DNA from: Pseudomonas helleri
GTDB taxonomy: Bacteria; Pseudomonadota; Gammaproteobacteria; Pseudomonadales; Pseudomonadaceae
Reading direction: 5' to 3'
DNA: 64,000 bases
Assembly (NCBI RefSeq): GCF_001043025.1
Contig: NZ_JYLD01000016.1
Coordinates: forward strand, 1 to 64,000
The notes under the pieces were generated by a model that made no database searches, was not told the DNA's origin, and saw nothing but the letters and a program-made list of their open reading frames with translations. Position 1 is the stretch's first letter. Every line of letters begins with the position of its first letter. The position numbers were made by a program, and so were the translations under genes. Shown here piece by piece: positions 26,981-35,476 of this stretch.

Positions 26981-27297
26981 GGGCAGTTCTCTTGGGCAGT
27001 GGCAACTCACTGGCTCCACAGTAATCCGTTGTTCTTATTTCTATAAATAATGAATTTTCATTTGTTAATTCGATTTTGGACTTAGCGTCACTACAAGTTC
27101 AGGCAAAAAAACCTCTGTAGGAGCGAGCTTGCCTCGCGATCTTTTGATCTTTTAAAAGATCGCAAGACAAGATGAGTTTTTACCTAAGCTAATTCTAAAA
27201 AGGTATTGGATGGTGATTTTTAAGATCGTTTAGCTTTAATGAAACGCAGGGCAGTTGCACCGCCCGCGATCTTCATTGATTCACATGGGAGTGAAGC
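26981..27297. other. Intergenic region with AT-rich promoter DNA and a decayed REP
   Basis: No gene is visible. About 27020-27090 is AT-rich and probably holds the divergent promoters. A degenerate REP follows (27116-27173), and AT-rich DNA leads to the oxygenase gene with GGGAG 6 bases before its ATG. Confidence 0.4.
27116..27173. repeat. Degenerate REP
   Basis: The left arm TGTAGGAGCGAGCTTG and the centre GATCTTTTAAAAGATCGC are intact, but the right arm has decayed (AAGACAAGATGAG instead of the complement). It is a REP remnant. Confidence 0.8.
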
Positions 27298-28335
27298 ATG
27301 CCGCATACAAGGGATATCACCGCCTTGCCAGTCCTCGACTTGTCGCTGCTTGAAGGCACCGTGGCGCAGCGTCAGGGCTTTTTTGAGGAGTTGCGTAACG
27401 CGGCACGGGACGTTGGCTTTTTCTATTTGACCGGGCACGGCATCGACAGCGAATTGTTGAGCCAAGTGCAACAGCATTCACGGCAATTCTTCGCCTTGCC
27501 CGACGCCGATAAAGCGGCCGTCGGGATGATCAACTCCCCGCACTTTCGCGGCTATAACCGCGCCGCTTCCGAGATCACCCGTGGCAAGCCCGATCTGCGC
27601 GAGCAGTTCGACCTTGGCGCTGAACGGGCGGTGCTGCCCACTGACCCAAACAGCCCGTTCTGGGCACGTCTGCAAGGCCCCAATCAGTGGCCCGAAGCGC
27701 TGCCCGAGCTGAAACCCTTGCTGCTGGAATGGCAGCAGGCGATGACCGCCATGTCCTTGCGTTTATTGCGCGCGTTTGCCCAGGCGCTGTCGCTGCCCGA
27801 GCACGCCTTTGATCAGTTGTACGGCGACACACCCAATGAGCACATCAAGTTGATTCGCTATCCGGGCCAGGCGGCAGATGCCAGCAACCAGGGGGTTGGG
27901 GCACACAAGGATTCAGGCTTTCTGAGTTTTCTGTTGCAGGACCAGCAAGCGGGTTTGCAGGTCGAGGTTGAAGAGGGCCGCTGGATTGACGCACTGCCGC
28001 GCGCCAACACCCTGGTGGTGAACATTGGCGAGTTATTGGAGCTGGCCACCAATGGCTATCTGCGCGCCACCGTGCACCGTGTGGTGTCACCGGCCCAGGG
28101 CAGCGAGCGTTTATCGATCGCGTTCTTCCTTGGGGCCCGACTGGATGCCGTGGTACCGCTGTATCCATTGCCTGCGGCGCTGTTGCGCGAGGCCCGCGGG
28201 CCTGCCAGCGACCCGGACAACCCGTTGTTTCGGGATGTGGGCTGGAACTACCTCAAGGGTCGCCTGCGCTCGCACCCCGATGTCGCCCAACGTTATTACG
28301 CCGATGCACTGATTCCCGACGCGCTGAGCGCTTGA
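27298..28335 (+). CDS. 2-oxoglutarate/Fe(II)-dependent oxygenase, isopenicillin N synthase-like
   Basis: This 345-residue protein has the DIOX_N region (PVLDLSLLEG, GFFYLTGHGI) and the jelly-roll 2OG-FeII_Oxy domain. The iron triad is H203 and D205 (GAHKDSG) and H260 (ATVHRV); R271 (ERLSIAFF) would hold 2-oxoglutarate. Length and motifs fit bacterial IPNS-like dioxygenases of unknown substrate. It lies 28 bases upstream of a MetQ-type binding protein and two further ABC genes on the same strand, so it probably oxidises the compound that this importer carries, perhaps a methionine or sulfur derivative. Confidence 0.88.
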   Translation: MPHTRDITALPVLDLSLLEGTVAQRQGFFEELRNAARDVGFFYLTGHGIDSELLSQVQQHSRQFFALPDADKAAVGMINSPHFRGYNRAASEITRGKPDLREQFDLGAERAVLPTDPNSPFWARLQGPNQWPEALPELKPLLLEWQQAMTAMSLRLLRAFAQALSLPEHAFDQLYGDTPNEHIKLIRYPGQAADASNQGVGAHKDSGFLSFLLQDQQAGLQVEVEEGRWIDALPRANTLVVNIGELLELATNGYLRATVHRVVSPAQGSERLSIAFFLGARLDAVVPLYPLPAALLREARGPASDPDNPLFRDVGWNYLKGRLRSHPDVAQRYYADALIPDALSA

Positions 28336-28363
28336 GTTCCTCACCCGATCAAGGATTTTGACC

Positions 28364-29179
28364 ATGTTCAAGCAAACAGGATTGACCCTGGCGGTGCTCG
28401 GCGGCTTGCTGACGTCTTACGATGCATTGGCACTGGAAACCCTGCGGATAGCGGCAGACCCGGTGCCCCATGCGCAGATTCTGGAGTACGTGCGCAAAAT
28501 CGACCCGGAACTGAAGATCAAGGTGATCGAACTCACCAGCGGCATCAACGCCAACGAGCTGCTGGCCCACGGTGATGTTGATGCCAACTACACCCAGCAC
28601 TTGCCGTATTTGAAGTCTCAGGAGCAGGCCCTAGGGCAAAAATTTGCCGTGGCCGCGACCGTGCACATCGAGCCACTGGGCATTTATTCCCAGCGCCATA
28701 AAAGCTTCGCCGATGTGCCGGTCAAGGGCACCGTCGCCGTGCCCAATAACGTGACCAACCTCAGCCGTGCCCTGTATCTGCTGCAAGACAACGGCCTGAT
28801 CAAGCTCAAACCCGGTTTCAACGACCCCGCCGCAGAGCAGGCAACCCCCAAGGACATTGCTGAAAATCCCAAACAACTGAAAATCCTCGAAGTCGAGTCG
28901 GCGCAGATCCCACGGGCGCTGGGCGATCTTGATCTGGCGGTGATCAATGGCAACTACGCGCTGGAAGCCGGGCTGGTGCCGGCCAAGGACGCCTTGGGGC
29001 TTGAAAAGGTCGAGCACAACCCGTACGCCAATATCCTGGTGACCACCCCCAAGTTGCTGGATGACCCGCGCATCAAGCGCCTGGCCAAGGACCTGACGTC
29101 GCCCGAGGTGGCCACGTTTATTACCGATTCCTACACCGGCTCGGTGTTGCCCGTGACCCAGGTGGGTGCCCAACCATGA
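28364..29179 (+). CDS. metQ: MetQ/NlpA-type periplasmic binding protein
   Basis: The ATG at 28364 follows AAGGA by 8 bases and gives 271 residues. The N-terminus MFKQTGLTLAVLGGLLTSYDALA is a signal peptide without a lipobox Cys. The mature protein has the NlpA family features LRIAADPVPHAQILEYV, IKVIELTSGINANELLAHGDVDANYTQHLPYL and AVPNNVTNLSRALYLLQ. The family binds methionine or its derivatives. Association with an oxygenase suggests a non-standard ligand, so the gene name indicates family rather than proven substrate. Confidence 0.88.
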   Translation: MFKQTGLTLAVLGGLLTSYDALALETLRIAADPVPHAQILEYVRKIDPELKIKVIELTSGINANELLAHGDVDANYTQHLPYLKSQEQALGQKFAVAATVHIEPLGIYSQRHKSFADVPVKGTVAVPNNVTNLSRALYLLQDNGLIKLKPGFNDPAAEQATPKDIAENPKQLKILEVESAQIPRALGDLDLAVINGNYALEAGLVPAKDALGLEKVEHNPYANILVTTPKLLDDPRIKRLAKDLTSPEVATFITDSYTGSVLPVTQVGAQP

Positions 29180-30156
29180 TCAGCATCGAGCAGTTGAGCA
29201 AGACGTACCTACCGGGGCAGGCGCCTTCACTGGATCAAGTGTCATTGTGCATTCCAGACGGTGCCATCTACGGGATTCTTGGGCGTAGCGGGGCGGGTAA
29301 ATCGACGCTGCTGCGCTGTCTCAACCTGCTCGAACGGCCCAGTGCCGGGCGTATTGTGCTGGACGGTGCAGACCTGACAGCGTTGTCAGATCGTGAATTG
29401 CGCCTGCAACGGCAACGCATCGGCATGATCTTTCAGGGCTTCAACCTGCTGCACTCGCGTAATGTTTTTGACAACATCGCCGTGCCTCTGGAAATAGCCA
29501 AGGTCAGTAAAGCGCAGCGTCAGGCGCGGGTGCTGGAGTTGTTGGAGCTGGTAGGCCTGAGCGACAAGGCACTGGCGTTCCCGTCGCAGTTGTCCGGCGG
29601 GCAAAAGCAGCGGGTGGGCATCGCCCGGGCCTTGGCCGCGCGGCCTGCTTACCTGCTTTCTGATGAAGCAACCAGCGCCCTCGACCCGGAAACCACAGCC
29701 TCGATTCTTGAACTGCTGCGCGACATCAATCGCCAGTTGGGGCTGACCATCGTTCTGATCACCCACGAGCTGGACGTGGTCAAGTCCATTTGTGACCACG
29801 CGGCTTCACTGGCCAATGGTCGTCTGGTCGAGGCGGGGCCGATTGCTCAGTTGTTGGCCAACCCCGACTCTGTACTCGGTCGCTCCTTGTTACCGGGCTA
29901 CAGCACCGCGCTGGGCAGTGACGCCCAGGTACTGGAACTGAGCTTTTTTGACTCGCTGCTGGCCACGCCAGTACTCAGCGAATTGACTCGCCAGCACGGT
30001 GTCGCAGTGGACTTACTGGCCCAAGGGGTTGAGTCGGTTGGCGGGCAAAATGTGGGCCGTTTGCGCGTGGCCTTGCGTCAGCCGGGCAGCGAACTGAAGT
30101 TGACCCAGGTCGTGGACTTTCTTAAACAGCGCGGCGTCAGGGTAGAACGCACATGA
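29176..30156 (+). CDS. metN: MetN-type ABC ATPase with C-terminal NIL domain
   Basis: The 326-residue protein overlaps the binding protein gene by 4 bases. Walker A is GRSGAGKS, the signature LSGGQKQRVGIARAL and Walker B LLSDEATSALD. After the ATPase domain (to about residue 230) a NIL-type regulatory domain follows, which in MetN binds methionine and inhibits transport. It is the energising subunit of the MetQNI-type importer. Confidence 0.92.
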   Translation: MISIEQLSKTYLPGQAPSLDQVSLCIPDGAIYGILGRSGAGKSTLLRCLNLLERPSAGRIVLDGADLTALSDRELRLQRQRIGMIFQGFNLLHSRNVFDNIAVPLEIAKVSKAQRQARVLELLELVGLSDKALAFPSQLSGGQKQRVGIARALAARPAYLLSDEATSALDPETTASILELLRDINRQLGLTIVLITHELDVVKSICDHAASLANGRLVEAGPIAQLLANPDSVLGRSLLPGYSTALGSDAQVLELSFFDSLLATPVLSELTRQHGVAVDLLAQGVESVGGQNVGRLRVALRQPGSELKLTQVVDFLKQRGVRVERT

Positions 30157-30824
30157 ACCGAACCATCGATTGGAACGAGATTTTGCAACTGGTGTTCAAT
30201 GCCACCGGAGAGACCCTGTACATGGTGCTGCTGGCGGGGCTGTTTACCCTGCTGATCGGCTTGCCCTTGGGGGTATTGCTGTTTATCAGCCGCAGTGGCG
30301 GCATTTATCCGATGCCGCAATTGCATAAAAGCCTGGGCGGGCTGGTCAACCTCGGGCGTTCATTGCCGTTCGTGGTCATGCTCATCGCCTTGATCCCGCT
30401 GACCCGGCTTATCGTCGGTACCACGTTGGGCAGCACGGCGGCGGTGGTGCCCATCACCATTGGCGCGTTCCCGTTCTTTGCGCGAATTGTCGAAAACGCC
30501 CTGGACGAAGTCGACAAGGGCCGCATCGAAGCGATCCTCGCCATGGGCGGTGATCTGCGTGACGTGATCTTCAAAGTGCTGCTGCCCGAAGCCTTGCCGG
30601 CGTTAGTGGCGGGCGTGACCTTGACCCTGGTCATGCTGATTGGTTTTTCATCCATGGCCGGGGTTATTGGCGGCGGCGGGCTGGGTGATTTGGCCATTCG
30701 CTACGGCTATCAACGCTTCAACAACCAGGTGATGGTGTTCACCGTCATCGTGCTGGTGGTTCTGGTACAGAGCGTGCAAAGCCTGGGCGACCGGATGGTG
30801 CGTTCGTTGGCGCATCGGCGTTGA
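30153..30824 (+). CDS. metI: MetI-type ABC permease
   Basis: This 223-residue permease overlaps MetN-like by 4 bases. It has five hydrophobic segments and the D-methionine permease features GRSLPFVVMLIALIPLTRLIVGT and the EAA-type loop EAILAMGGDLRDVIFKVLLPEALP. It completes the importer started at 28364. Confidence 0.93.
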   Translation: MNRTIDWNEILQLVFNATGETLYMVLLAGLFTLLIGLPLGVLLFISRSGGIYPMPQLHKSLGGLVNLGRSLPFVVMLIALIPLTRLIVGTTLGSTAAVVPITIGAFPFFARIVENALDEVDKGRIEAILAMGGDLRDVIFKVLLPEALPALVAGVTLTLVMLIGFSSMAGVIGGGGLGDLAIRYGYQRFNNQVMVFTVIVLVVLVQSVQSLGDRMVRSLAHRR

Positions 30825-30851
30825 GGTGTGGTGCATTGGCGAATGCAGGCA

Positions 30852-30870
30852 TTCACCCTTCACGGGTGAA
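30852..30870 (+). terminator. Small hairpin after metI
   Basis: TTCACCC (30852-30858) and GGGTGAA (30864-30870) form a 7-bp stem with a 5-base loop 28 bases after the metI stop codon. There is no T run, so termination is only possible. Confidence 0.4.
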
Positions 30871-30892
30871 GTCAGCATTGTTCTGATAATCG

Positions 30893-30908
30893 ATACCTGT
30901 GCAGGTAT
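30893..30908. promoter_or_regulatory. Operator-like palindrome before GlxA-type regulator
   Basis: ATACCTG and CAGGTAT flank a 2-base centre, about 40 bases before the regulator start. It may be an autoregulatory site. Confidence 0.35.
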
Positions 30909-30948
30909 GATCGGCCCGGTACATGCGGCTGTTCGTTAACTTGACCAG

Positions 30949-31974
30949 ATGGATCGAATCGTGATTGAGCGTCGTCAATTCAGTGCCGGCCTGAAAGGCA
31001 AAAACCTGCGCTATCTAAGCGAAAATCCGGGTCTGGACCGGCCAACGGTGTGCGTGGGTTTTGTCCTGCTTGAGCACTTTTCTCTGCCTGCGTTTACCCA
31101 GGCGCTGGATGCCCTGATCACCGCCAACTTGTTGCGCCCAGGGTTGTTTGCCACCCAGACTTTCGGCCTGGCGCAAGGCGAGGTGGTCAGTGACCTGGGG
31201 CTGGTGATCCGGCCCGATTCGCAGCTTGATGCAGCGCAACTCAACGCGCTGGATGTGCTGGTGGTGTGCGGCGGCTACCGCACTGAACTGAACAGCGATG
31301 AGGCGTTTACTCACGTGCTTAAAACCGCTGCGCACCAGGGCATCACCCTGGCCGGGTTGTGGAATGGCGCCTGGTTTCTCGGCAGTGCAGGGTTGCTGGA
31401 GGGCTATCGGTGTGCGATTCACCCTGAGCATCGTCCGGCGTTAGCCGAAGTGTCCAAGGCGGCGCATGTGACCAGTGAGCCTTTTGTGATTGACCGCGAC
31501 CGGCTCACGGCGTCCAGTCCCTCGGGGGCGATTCAGATGGCCCTTGCGTGGATCAAGAGCCTGCATGACAAAGCGCTGGTCGAAGGGGTCGAGGACATTC
31601 TGGCGTTTGAAGAGTCGCGTTACCGACGTATCAAACCCACCGAAAAAATCAGCGTCAGCGCGCCCTTGCGTGAAGTCTTGAAACTGATGGATGCCAATCT
31701 TGAAGAGCCGCTGGAGCTGGAGCAGTTGGCGGTGTACGCGGGCCGCTCACGTCGCCAGCTTGAGCGGTTGTTCAAGGAACAGCTGGGCACCACGCCACAG
31801 CGCTATTACATGGAGCTGCGCATTACCGAAGCGCGTCGCTTGTTGCAGCACACCGAATTGTCCCAGGTTGATGTGCTGGTGGCGTGCGGATTTGTCTCGC
31901 CCAGTCATTTCAGCAAATGCTACAGCGCCTACTTTGGCTATCGGCCGTCCAAGGAAAAACGCCTGGTTAAATAG
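30949..31974 (+). CDS. GlxA-family AraC-type transcriptional regulator
   Basis: This 341-residue protein has an N-terminal DJ-1/PfpI amidotransferase-like domain (VCVGFVLLEHFSLPAFTQALDAL, VLVVCGGYRTEL) and a C-terminal AraC DNA-binding domain from about residue 230 (LELEQLAVYAGRSRRQLERLFKEQLGTTPQRYYMELR, FSKCYSAYFGYRPSKEKR). Relatives (GbdR, CdhR, ArgR) control catabolism of betaines, carnitine and arginine in Pseudomonas. It could govern the oxygenase-MetQNI genes just upstream. The effector is unknown. Confidence 0.9.
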   Translation: MDRIVIERRQFSAGLKGKNLRYLSENPGLDRPTVCVGFVLLEHFSLPAFTQALDALITANLLRPGLFATQTFGLAQGEVVSDLGLVIRPDSQLDAAQLNALDVLVVCGGYRTELNSDEAFTHVLKTAAHQGITLAGLWNGAWFLGSAGLLEGYRCAIHPEHRPALAEVSKAAHVTSEPFVIDRDRLTASSPSGAIQMALAWIKSLHDKALVEGVEDILAFEESRYRRIKPTEKISVSAPLREVLKLMDANLEEPLELEQLAVYAGRSRRQLERLFKEQLGTTPQRYYMELRITEARRLLQHTELSQVDVLVACGFVSPSHFSKCYSAYFGYRPSKEKRLVK

Positions 31975-32052
31975 CGGCTGGGCGATGATCAAAAGATCCA
32001 GAACGCGCCCGTTCTTATCAAACATAAAATAAGTGATTGATTCTAAAGGCTC

Positions 32053-32080
32053 TGTAGGAGCGAGCTTGTCTCGCGATCTG
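32053..32080. repeat. REP half-site
   Basis: One REP arm (TGTAGGAGCGAGCTTG) with the start of the centre is present; the second arm is missing, indicating a truncated copy. Confidence 0.7.
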
Positions 32081-32310
32081 TTGATCTTGATCTGGTTTTT
32101 GATCTGAGAGGCCCCGTTAAACCACGCTGGCCGAACGCGGCGGGCCCACCTAGCAAGGCCTGTGGTGAGGGCATGCCGAGCCACAGCGAGGCACCGAGGG
32201 GTTGGGGCAAAAAGTGTTTGGTTACTTTGCGCTTTCAAAGTGACGCGGCGTAAGGCCGGAACCCTAAGTGGCCGTTGCCGCAGCAACGGATATGTACAAA
32301 AAATCAAGAG

Positions 32311-32356
32311 CCCCTCACCCTAGCCCTCTCCCGAAGGAGAGGGAACCGATTGGGGG
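32311..32356. repeat. Short dispersed hairpin repeat
   Basis: CCCCTCACCC runs into CCCTCTCC-CGAA-GGAGAGGG and ends near TTGGGG. This pattern is common as an intergenic repeat in proteobacteria; function unknown. Confidence 0.55.
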
Positions 32357-32519
32357 ATGCTGAAGATATTCGGTGGCCTGTTTGCTGCGCGACAGCGCGG
32401 CATCGAAGACGGGGTGGCGGGTCCTGCAGGTTTTCGCGGGCATGTATTAGCGGTTCAGGATGGCTGTGCTATACACAGTGGTCAGAAATTTAGAACTTGC
32501 AGTCAGGAAGACGAAAGCG

Positions 32520-33353
32520 ATGACACTGAGGCTAGTTGCGGCTAAGCAGATGTTCAGAATGATGTGCATTGCCTGGCCTTTAATGGGCGTTTACACGACG
32601 GCAAATGCCGACGATTCTCAGGGCAAATCCAGTACTGATAAAGATGAATGGCTGGTATTGGTCAGCCCTTTTGTCTGGGCCCCGGCCATGAATGGTCAAG
32701 TGGCGTTGGGCGGGGTTGATGCCAAGGCGGATGTCGGCTTTCGCGAGATTTTCAATAATCTCAACCGGGTCTTTATGGGCAACCTGGAAGTCACCAACCG
32801 CAAACTGGGCTTTTACCTGGACGGGGTCTACGCCAAGACTAGCCAGTCTGAGCGTGCCTACGGCCAGAAAATCGGCCTGGACATCACCCAGAGCACCCTG
32901 GCCGGGGGCGTGTATTACCGGGTGTATGAATACGCTTTAGGCGGCAACAATGTGTTTGGCGAGCCACGTAGCTGGCGGGTCGAGCCCACGGCGGGGCTGC
33001 GCTGGACCAAGCTGTCGACCAAGGTCGAGATCGACCCGGTGGGCTACAGCACCAAGAAAAAATCCGAGTGGACCGACCCGTTTGTAGGGCTGCGCATGCA
33101 GGCTGACCTGACCGATCGCTGGACGCTGTCTGGCGCGGCGGACACCGGCGGGTTTGATACTTCATCGAAAAAGACCTACAACGCCCAGGCTTACCTCGGC
33201 TATCGCCTGTACCTGTTCGAAAACCCGACGATTGTGCGGGTCGGTTATCGGGTGCTGGCGCAGGAATACAAAAGCCGGGATTTTACCGGCAACACCTTTA
33301 AATACGATGTGACTCAGCGCGGCCCGGTGTTGGGCTTGTCCATGCGTTTCTAA
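32520..33353 (+). CDS. Predicted outer-membrane beta-barrel protein
   Basis: The ATG at 32520 has AGGAAG upstream and gives 277 residues; an in-frame GTG at 32460 is less likely. The N-terminus with MFRMMCIAWPLMGVYTTANA can act as a signal peptide. The mature region alternates polar and hydrophobic residues, with repeated aromatic-ended strands (TAGLRWTKLS, FVGLRMQADL, YLGYRLYLF, GLSMRF) and a terminal Phe. It looks like a small monomeric barrel. It sits 24 bases before a secreted Ntn-hydrolase gene, so the two may be co-expressed. No specific function is visible. Confidence 0.8.
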   Translation: MTLRLVAAKQMFRMMCIAWPLMGVYTTANADDSQGKSSTDKDEWLVLVSPFVWAPAMNGQVALGGVDAKADVGFREIFNNLNRVFMGNLEVTNRKLGFYLDGVYAKTSQSERAYGQKIGLDITQSTLAGGVYYRVYEYALGGNNVFGEPRSWRVEPTAGLRWTKLSTKVEIDPVGYSTKKKSEWTDPFVGLRMQADLTDRWTLSGAADTGGFDTSSKKTYNAQAYLGYRLYLFENPTIVRVGYRVLAQEYKSRDFTGNTFKYDVTQRGPVLGLSMRF

Positions 33354-33377
33354 TCTGTTTTTGCAAGGATCAACGGA

Positions 33378-34433
33378 ATGAAAAAGCCTGTTCTCAAAGC
33401 GCTGGTACTGGCGGTATCAGGGTTTGTTTTATCACTGCCATTGGCGCAGGCGTGCACCCGGCTGGTGTACTTGGGCGACGATCACAGCGTGATCACGGCC
33501 CGTTCCATGGACTGGAAAACTGACGTCGCGACCAACCTGTGGGTGTTTCCCAAGGGCATGCAGCGCACGGGTGAAGTGGGGCCTTCGTCTGTCAAGTGGA
33601 CCTCCAAGTACGGCAGCCTGATTGCCAGCGGTTACGACATTTCCACCACTGACGGCGTCAACGAAGCCGGCCTCGCGGCCAACGTTTTGTGGCTGGTTGA
33701 GTCGGAGTATCCGCCGTTCAACAAGGACAAACCTGGCTTGAGCATTGCCGCTTGGGCGCAATACGTTCTGGACAACTTCAGCACCGTGGCTGAGGCCGTT
33801 GAAGTGCTCAAAACCGAGCCATTCAATGTAGTGACTGCGCAAGTGCCGGGCGAAAGCCGACTGGCCACGCTGCACCTGTCGATGTCTGATGCCTCGGGCG
33901 ACAGCGCGATCATTGAATACATCGACGGCAAGCAAGTGATTCATCACAGCCGCAAGTATCAGGTGATGACCAACTCCCCGGCATTCGAGGCCCAGTTGGC
34001 GATGAACGCTTACTGGCAGGCGATTGGCGGCACGGTCATGTTGCCCGGCACCAACCGGTCTGCGGACCGCTTTGCCCGTGCGTCGTTTTACGTGAACGCG
34101 GTGCCCAAGGATCAAGATGCGCGTTTGTCATTGGCCAGCGTGTTTAGCGTGATCCGCAACGTGTCGGTGCCTTACGGCATCACCACCCCCGGCGAGCCGA
34201 ATATCTCCTCGACTCGCTGGCGCTCGGTTATCGACCACAAGCAGGGGCTGTACTTTTTTGAGTCGGCCGTCACCCCGAATACATTCTGGGTGGACCTGAA
34301 AAAACTGGATCTGTCCCAGGCCACCGGCAAGGTCAAAAAGCTCGATCTGGGGCCGAATCAGAGCAACATCTTCTCTGGCGAAGTGTCGGACCGCTTCGAA
34401 GTGGCAGCGCCGTTCAAGTTTGAAGGCGCTTAA
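33378..34433 (+). CDS. Periplasmic choloylglycine/penicillin V acylase-family hydrolase
   Basis: This is a 351-residue Ntn hydrolase. The signal peptide ends LAQA, exposing Cys26 as N-terminal nucleophile. Counting from that Cys, R42 and D45 (TARSMDW) and N199 (VMTNSP) fall at the same spacings as Arg18, Asp21 and Asn175 of bile salt hydrolase, and R231 (DRF) is the likely fifth residue. The active site therefore appears intact. Gram-negative members cleave penicillin V and acyl-homoserine lactones, so quorum quenching or amide scavenging is possible. It follows the outer-membrane protein gene closely. Confidence 0.9.
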   Translation: MKKPVLKALVLAVSGFVLSLPLAQACTRLVYLGDDHSVITARSMDWKTDVATNLWVFPKGMQRTGEVGPSSVKWTSKYGSLIASGYDISTTDGVNEAGLAANVLWLVESEYPPFNKDKPGLSIAAWAQYVLDNFSTVAEAVEVLKTEPFNVVTAQVPGESRLATLHLSMSDASGDSAIIEYIDGKQVIHHSRKYQVMTNSPAFEAQLAMNAYWQAIGGTVMLPGTNRSADRFARASFYVNAVPKDQDARLSLASVFSVIRNVSVPYGITTPGEPNISSTRWRSVIDHKQGLYFFESAVTPNTFWVDLKKLDLSQATGKVKKLDLGPNQSNIFSGEVSDRFEVAAPFKFEGA

Positions 34434-34456
34434 TCAGGCTGTTTCTGCGAGGCCTG

Positions 34457-35305
34457 TCATTCACATTCACCGATCAGCAATTGCCCGAATGCGCAGGCCG
34501 CCGGAGTTTTGGTAGTGGTGCTCCAGATAAGCCGGAAGTCCGCTTCGGGCAACGCTGGCAGGCCGTAGTGGTCGTCAATCACGCGCATGCCGGGCTCCAG
34601 ATCACCCAAGGGCAAAGCGGTCACGGCCAGCCCGGCCAGTACCGCTGCGCGCAAGCCTTGCTGGCTGGGTGAGGTGAACGCCACCCGCCATTGCACGTCG
34701 GAGTTTTGCAGCGCGTCGATGGCCACTTGCCGATGTACACAAGGCATGGGGGCAAAGGCCAGCGGTAGCGGGTTCTCCCCTGAGAACTCGAAGTCGTGCG
34801 CAGCCGCCCAGACAAAGTGAGTTTCACGCAAAACCGTGCCCCCCGGCGGGCTGCCCGGCAGTGCCAGCACCACGGCCAGATCAAGCTTGTCGGTGTCGAC
34901 CTGTGCGCGCAGGTCAAGGTATGGGCAAACCGTGACGTCCAGGCGCACGGCCGGGAATTGGCGGGTAAAGCGCGTCAGCAACGGCGGCAAACCGTCACCG
35001 ATAAAGTTCTCGGGCAGGCCAAAGCGCACGGCACCTGACACCGATGAGGTGGTAAAACGGCGGATCAACGCGTCCTGTGCCTTGAGGATGCATTCGGCGT
35101 GGCGCAGAAAATCCTCGCCATCTTCGGTCAGCGTCAAACTGCGGGTGGTGCGGCTCAGCAGTTTGGTTGCGGCCTGTTCTTCGAGACGCCGGATCTGATG
35201 GCTTATGGCCGATTGGCTGATGTGCATCCGCTCTGCGGCACGGGTGAAGCTGCCGGTTTCTTTGATTGCAATAAAGGCGCGCAACAGCGCCGGGTCGAAA
35301 TCCAT
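34457..35305 (-). CDS. LysR-family transcriptional regulator
   Basis: The protein has about 282 residues from the ATG at 35305 (a GTG at 35314 is also in frame). The helix-turn-helix is LLRAFIAIKETGSFTRAAERMHISQSAISHQIRRLEE, and the effector domain begins near residue 90. It is divergent from an MFS efflux gene, the usual arrangement for a dedicated regulator. An AT-rich inverted pair AATTAAA/TTTAATT (35343-35371) lies in the shared promoter. Confidence 0.9.
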   Translation of the reverse strand: MDFDPALLRAFIAIKETGSFTRAAERMHISQSAISHQIRRLEEQAATKLLSRTTRSLTLTEDGEDFLRHAECILKAQDALIRRFTTSSVSGAVRFGLPENFIGDGLPPLLTRFTRQFPAVRLDVTVCPYLDLRAQVDTDKLDLAVVLALPGSPPGGTVLRETHFVWAAAHDFEFSGENPLPLAFAPMPCVHRQVAIDALQNSDVQWRVAFTSPSQQGLRAAVLAGLAVTALPLGDLEPGMRVIDDHYGLPALPEADFRLIWSTTTKTPAACAFGQLLIGECE

Positions 35306-35476
35306 TTGGCCCACTCATGATAAAAGTTAATAAAACCTACGAAATTAAATCATTTTTGTCATTTTTTAATTGCTCGCAGAATGCGCGCGGTCGCCTGAAG
35401 ACACCTCGGGTGATGCTGGCAGTAATACCTTATGGAGCCTTTGCCAGTAACTATCCCTTTGATCTGGAAGATCGCC

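Larger units (their letters stand above)
31975..32519. other. Gene-poor region with repeat fragments
   Basis: No gene is supported. It contains a REP half (32053-32080), a stretch (about 32100-32280) that reads like a decayed genome-dispersed repeat, including the mirrored AAAAGTGTTTGGTTACTTTG region, and the CCCTCTCC-CGAA-GGAGAGGG hairpin element at 32311-32356. The outer-membrane protein promoter should lie in the last 150 bases. Confidence 0.5.

Noticed and set aside
32275..32545. Short plus-strand frames in the repeat-rich region before the outer-membrane protein
   Set aside because: They run through dispersed repeat sequence and have no ribosome sites.
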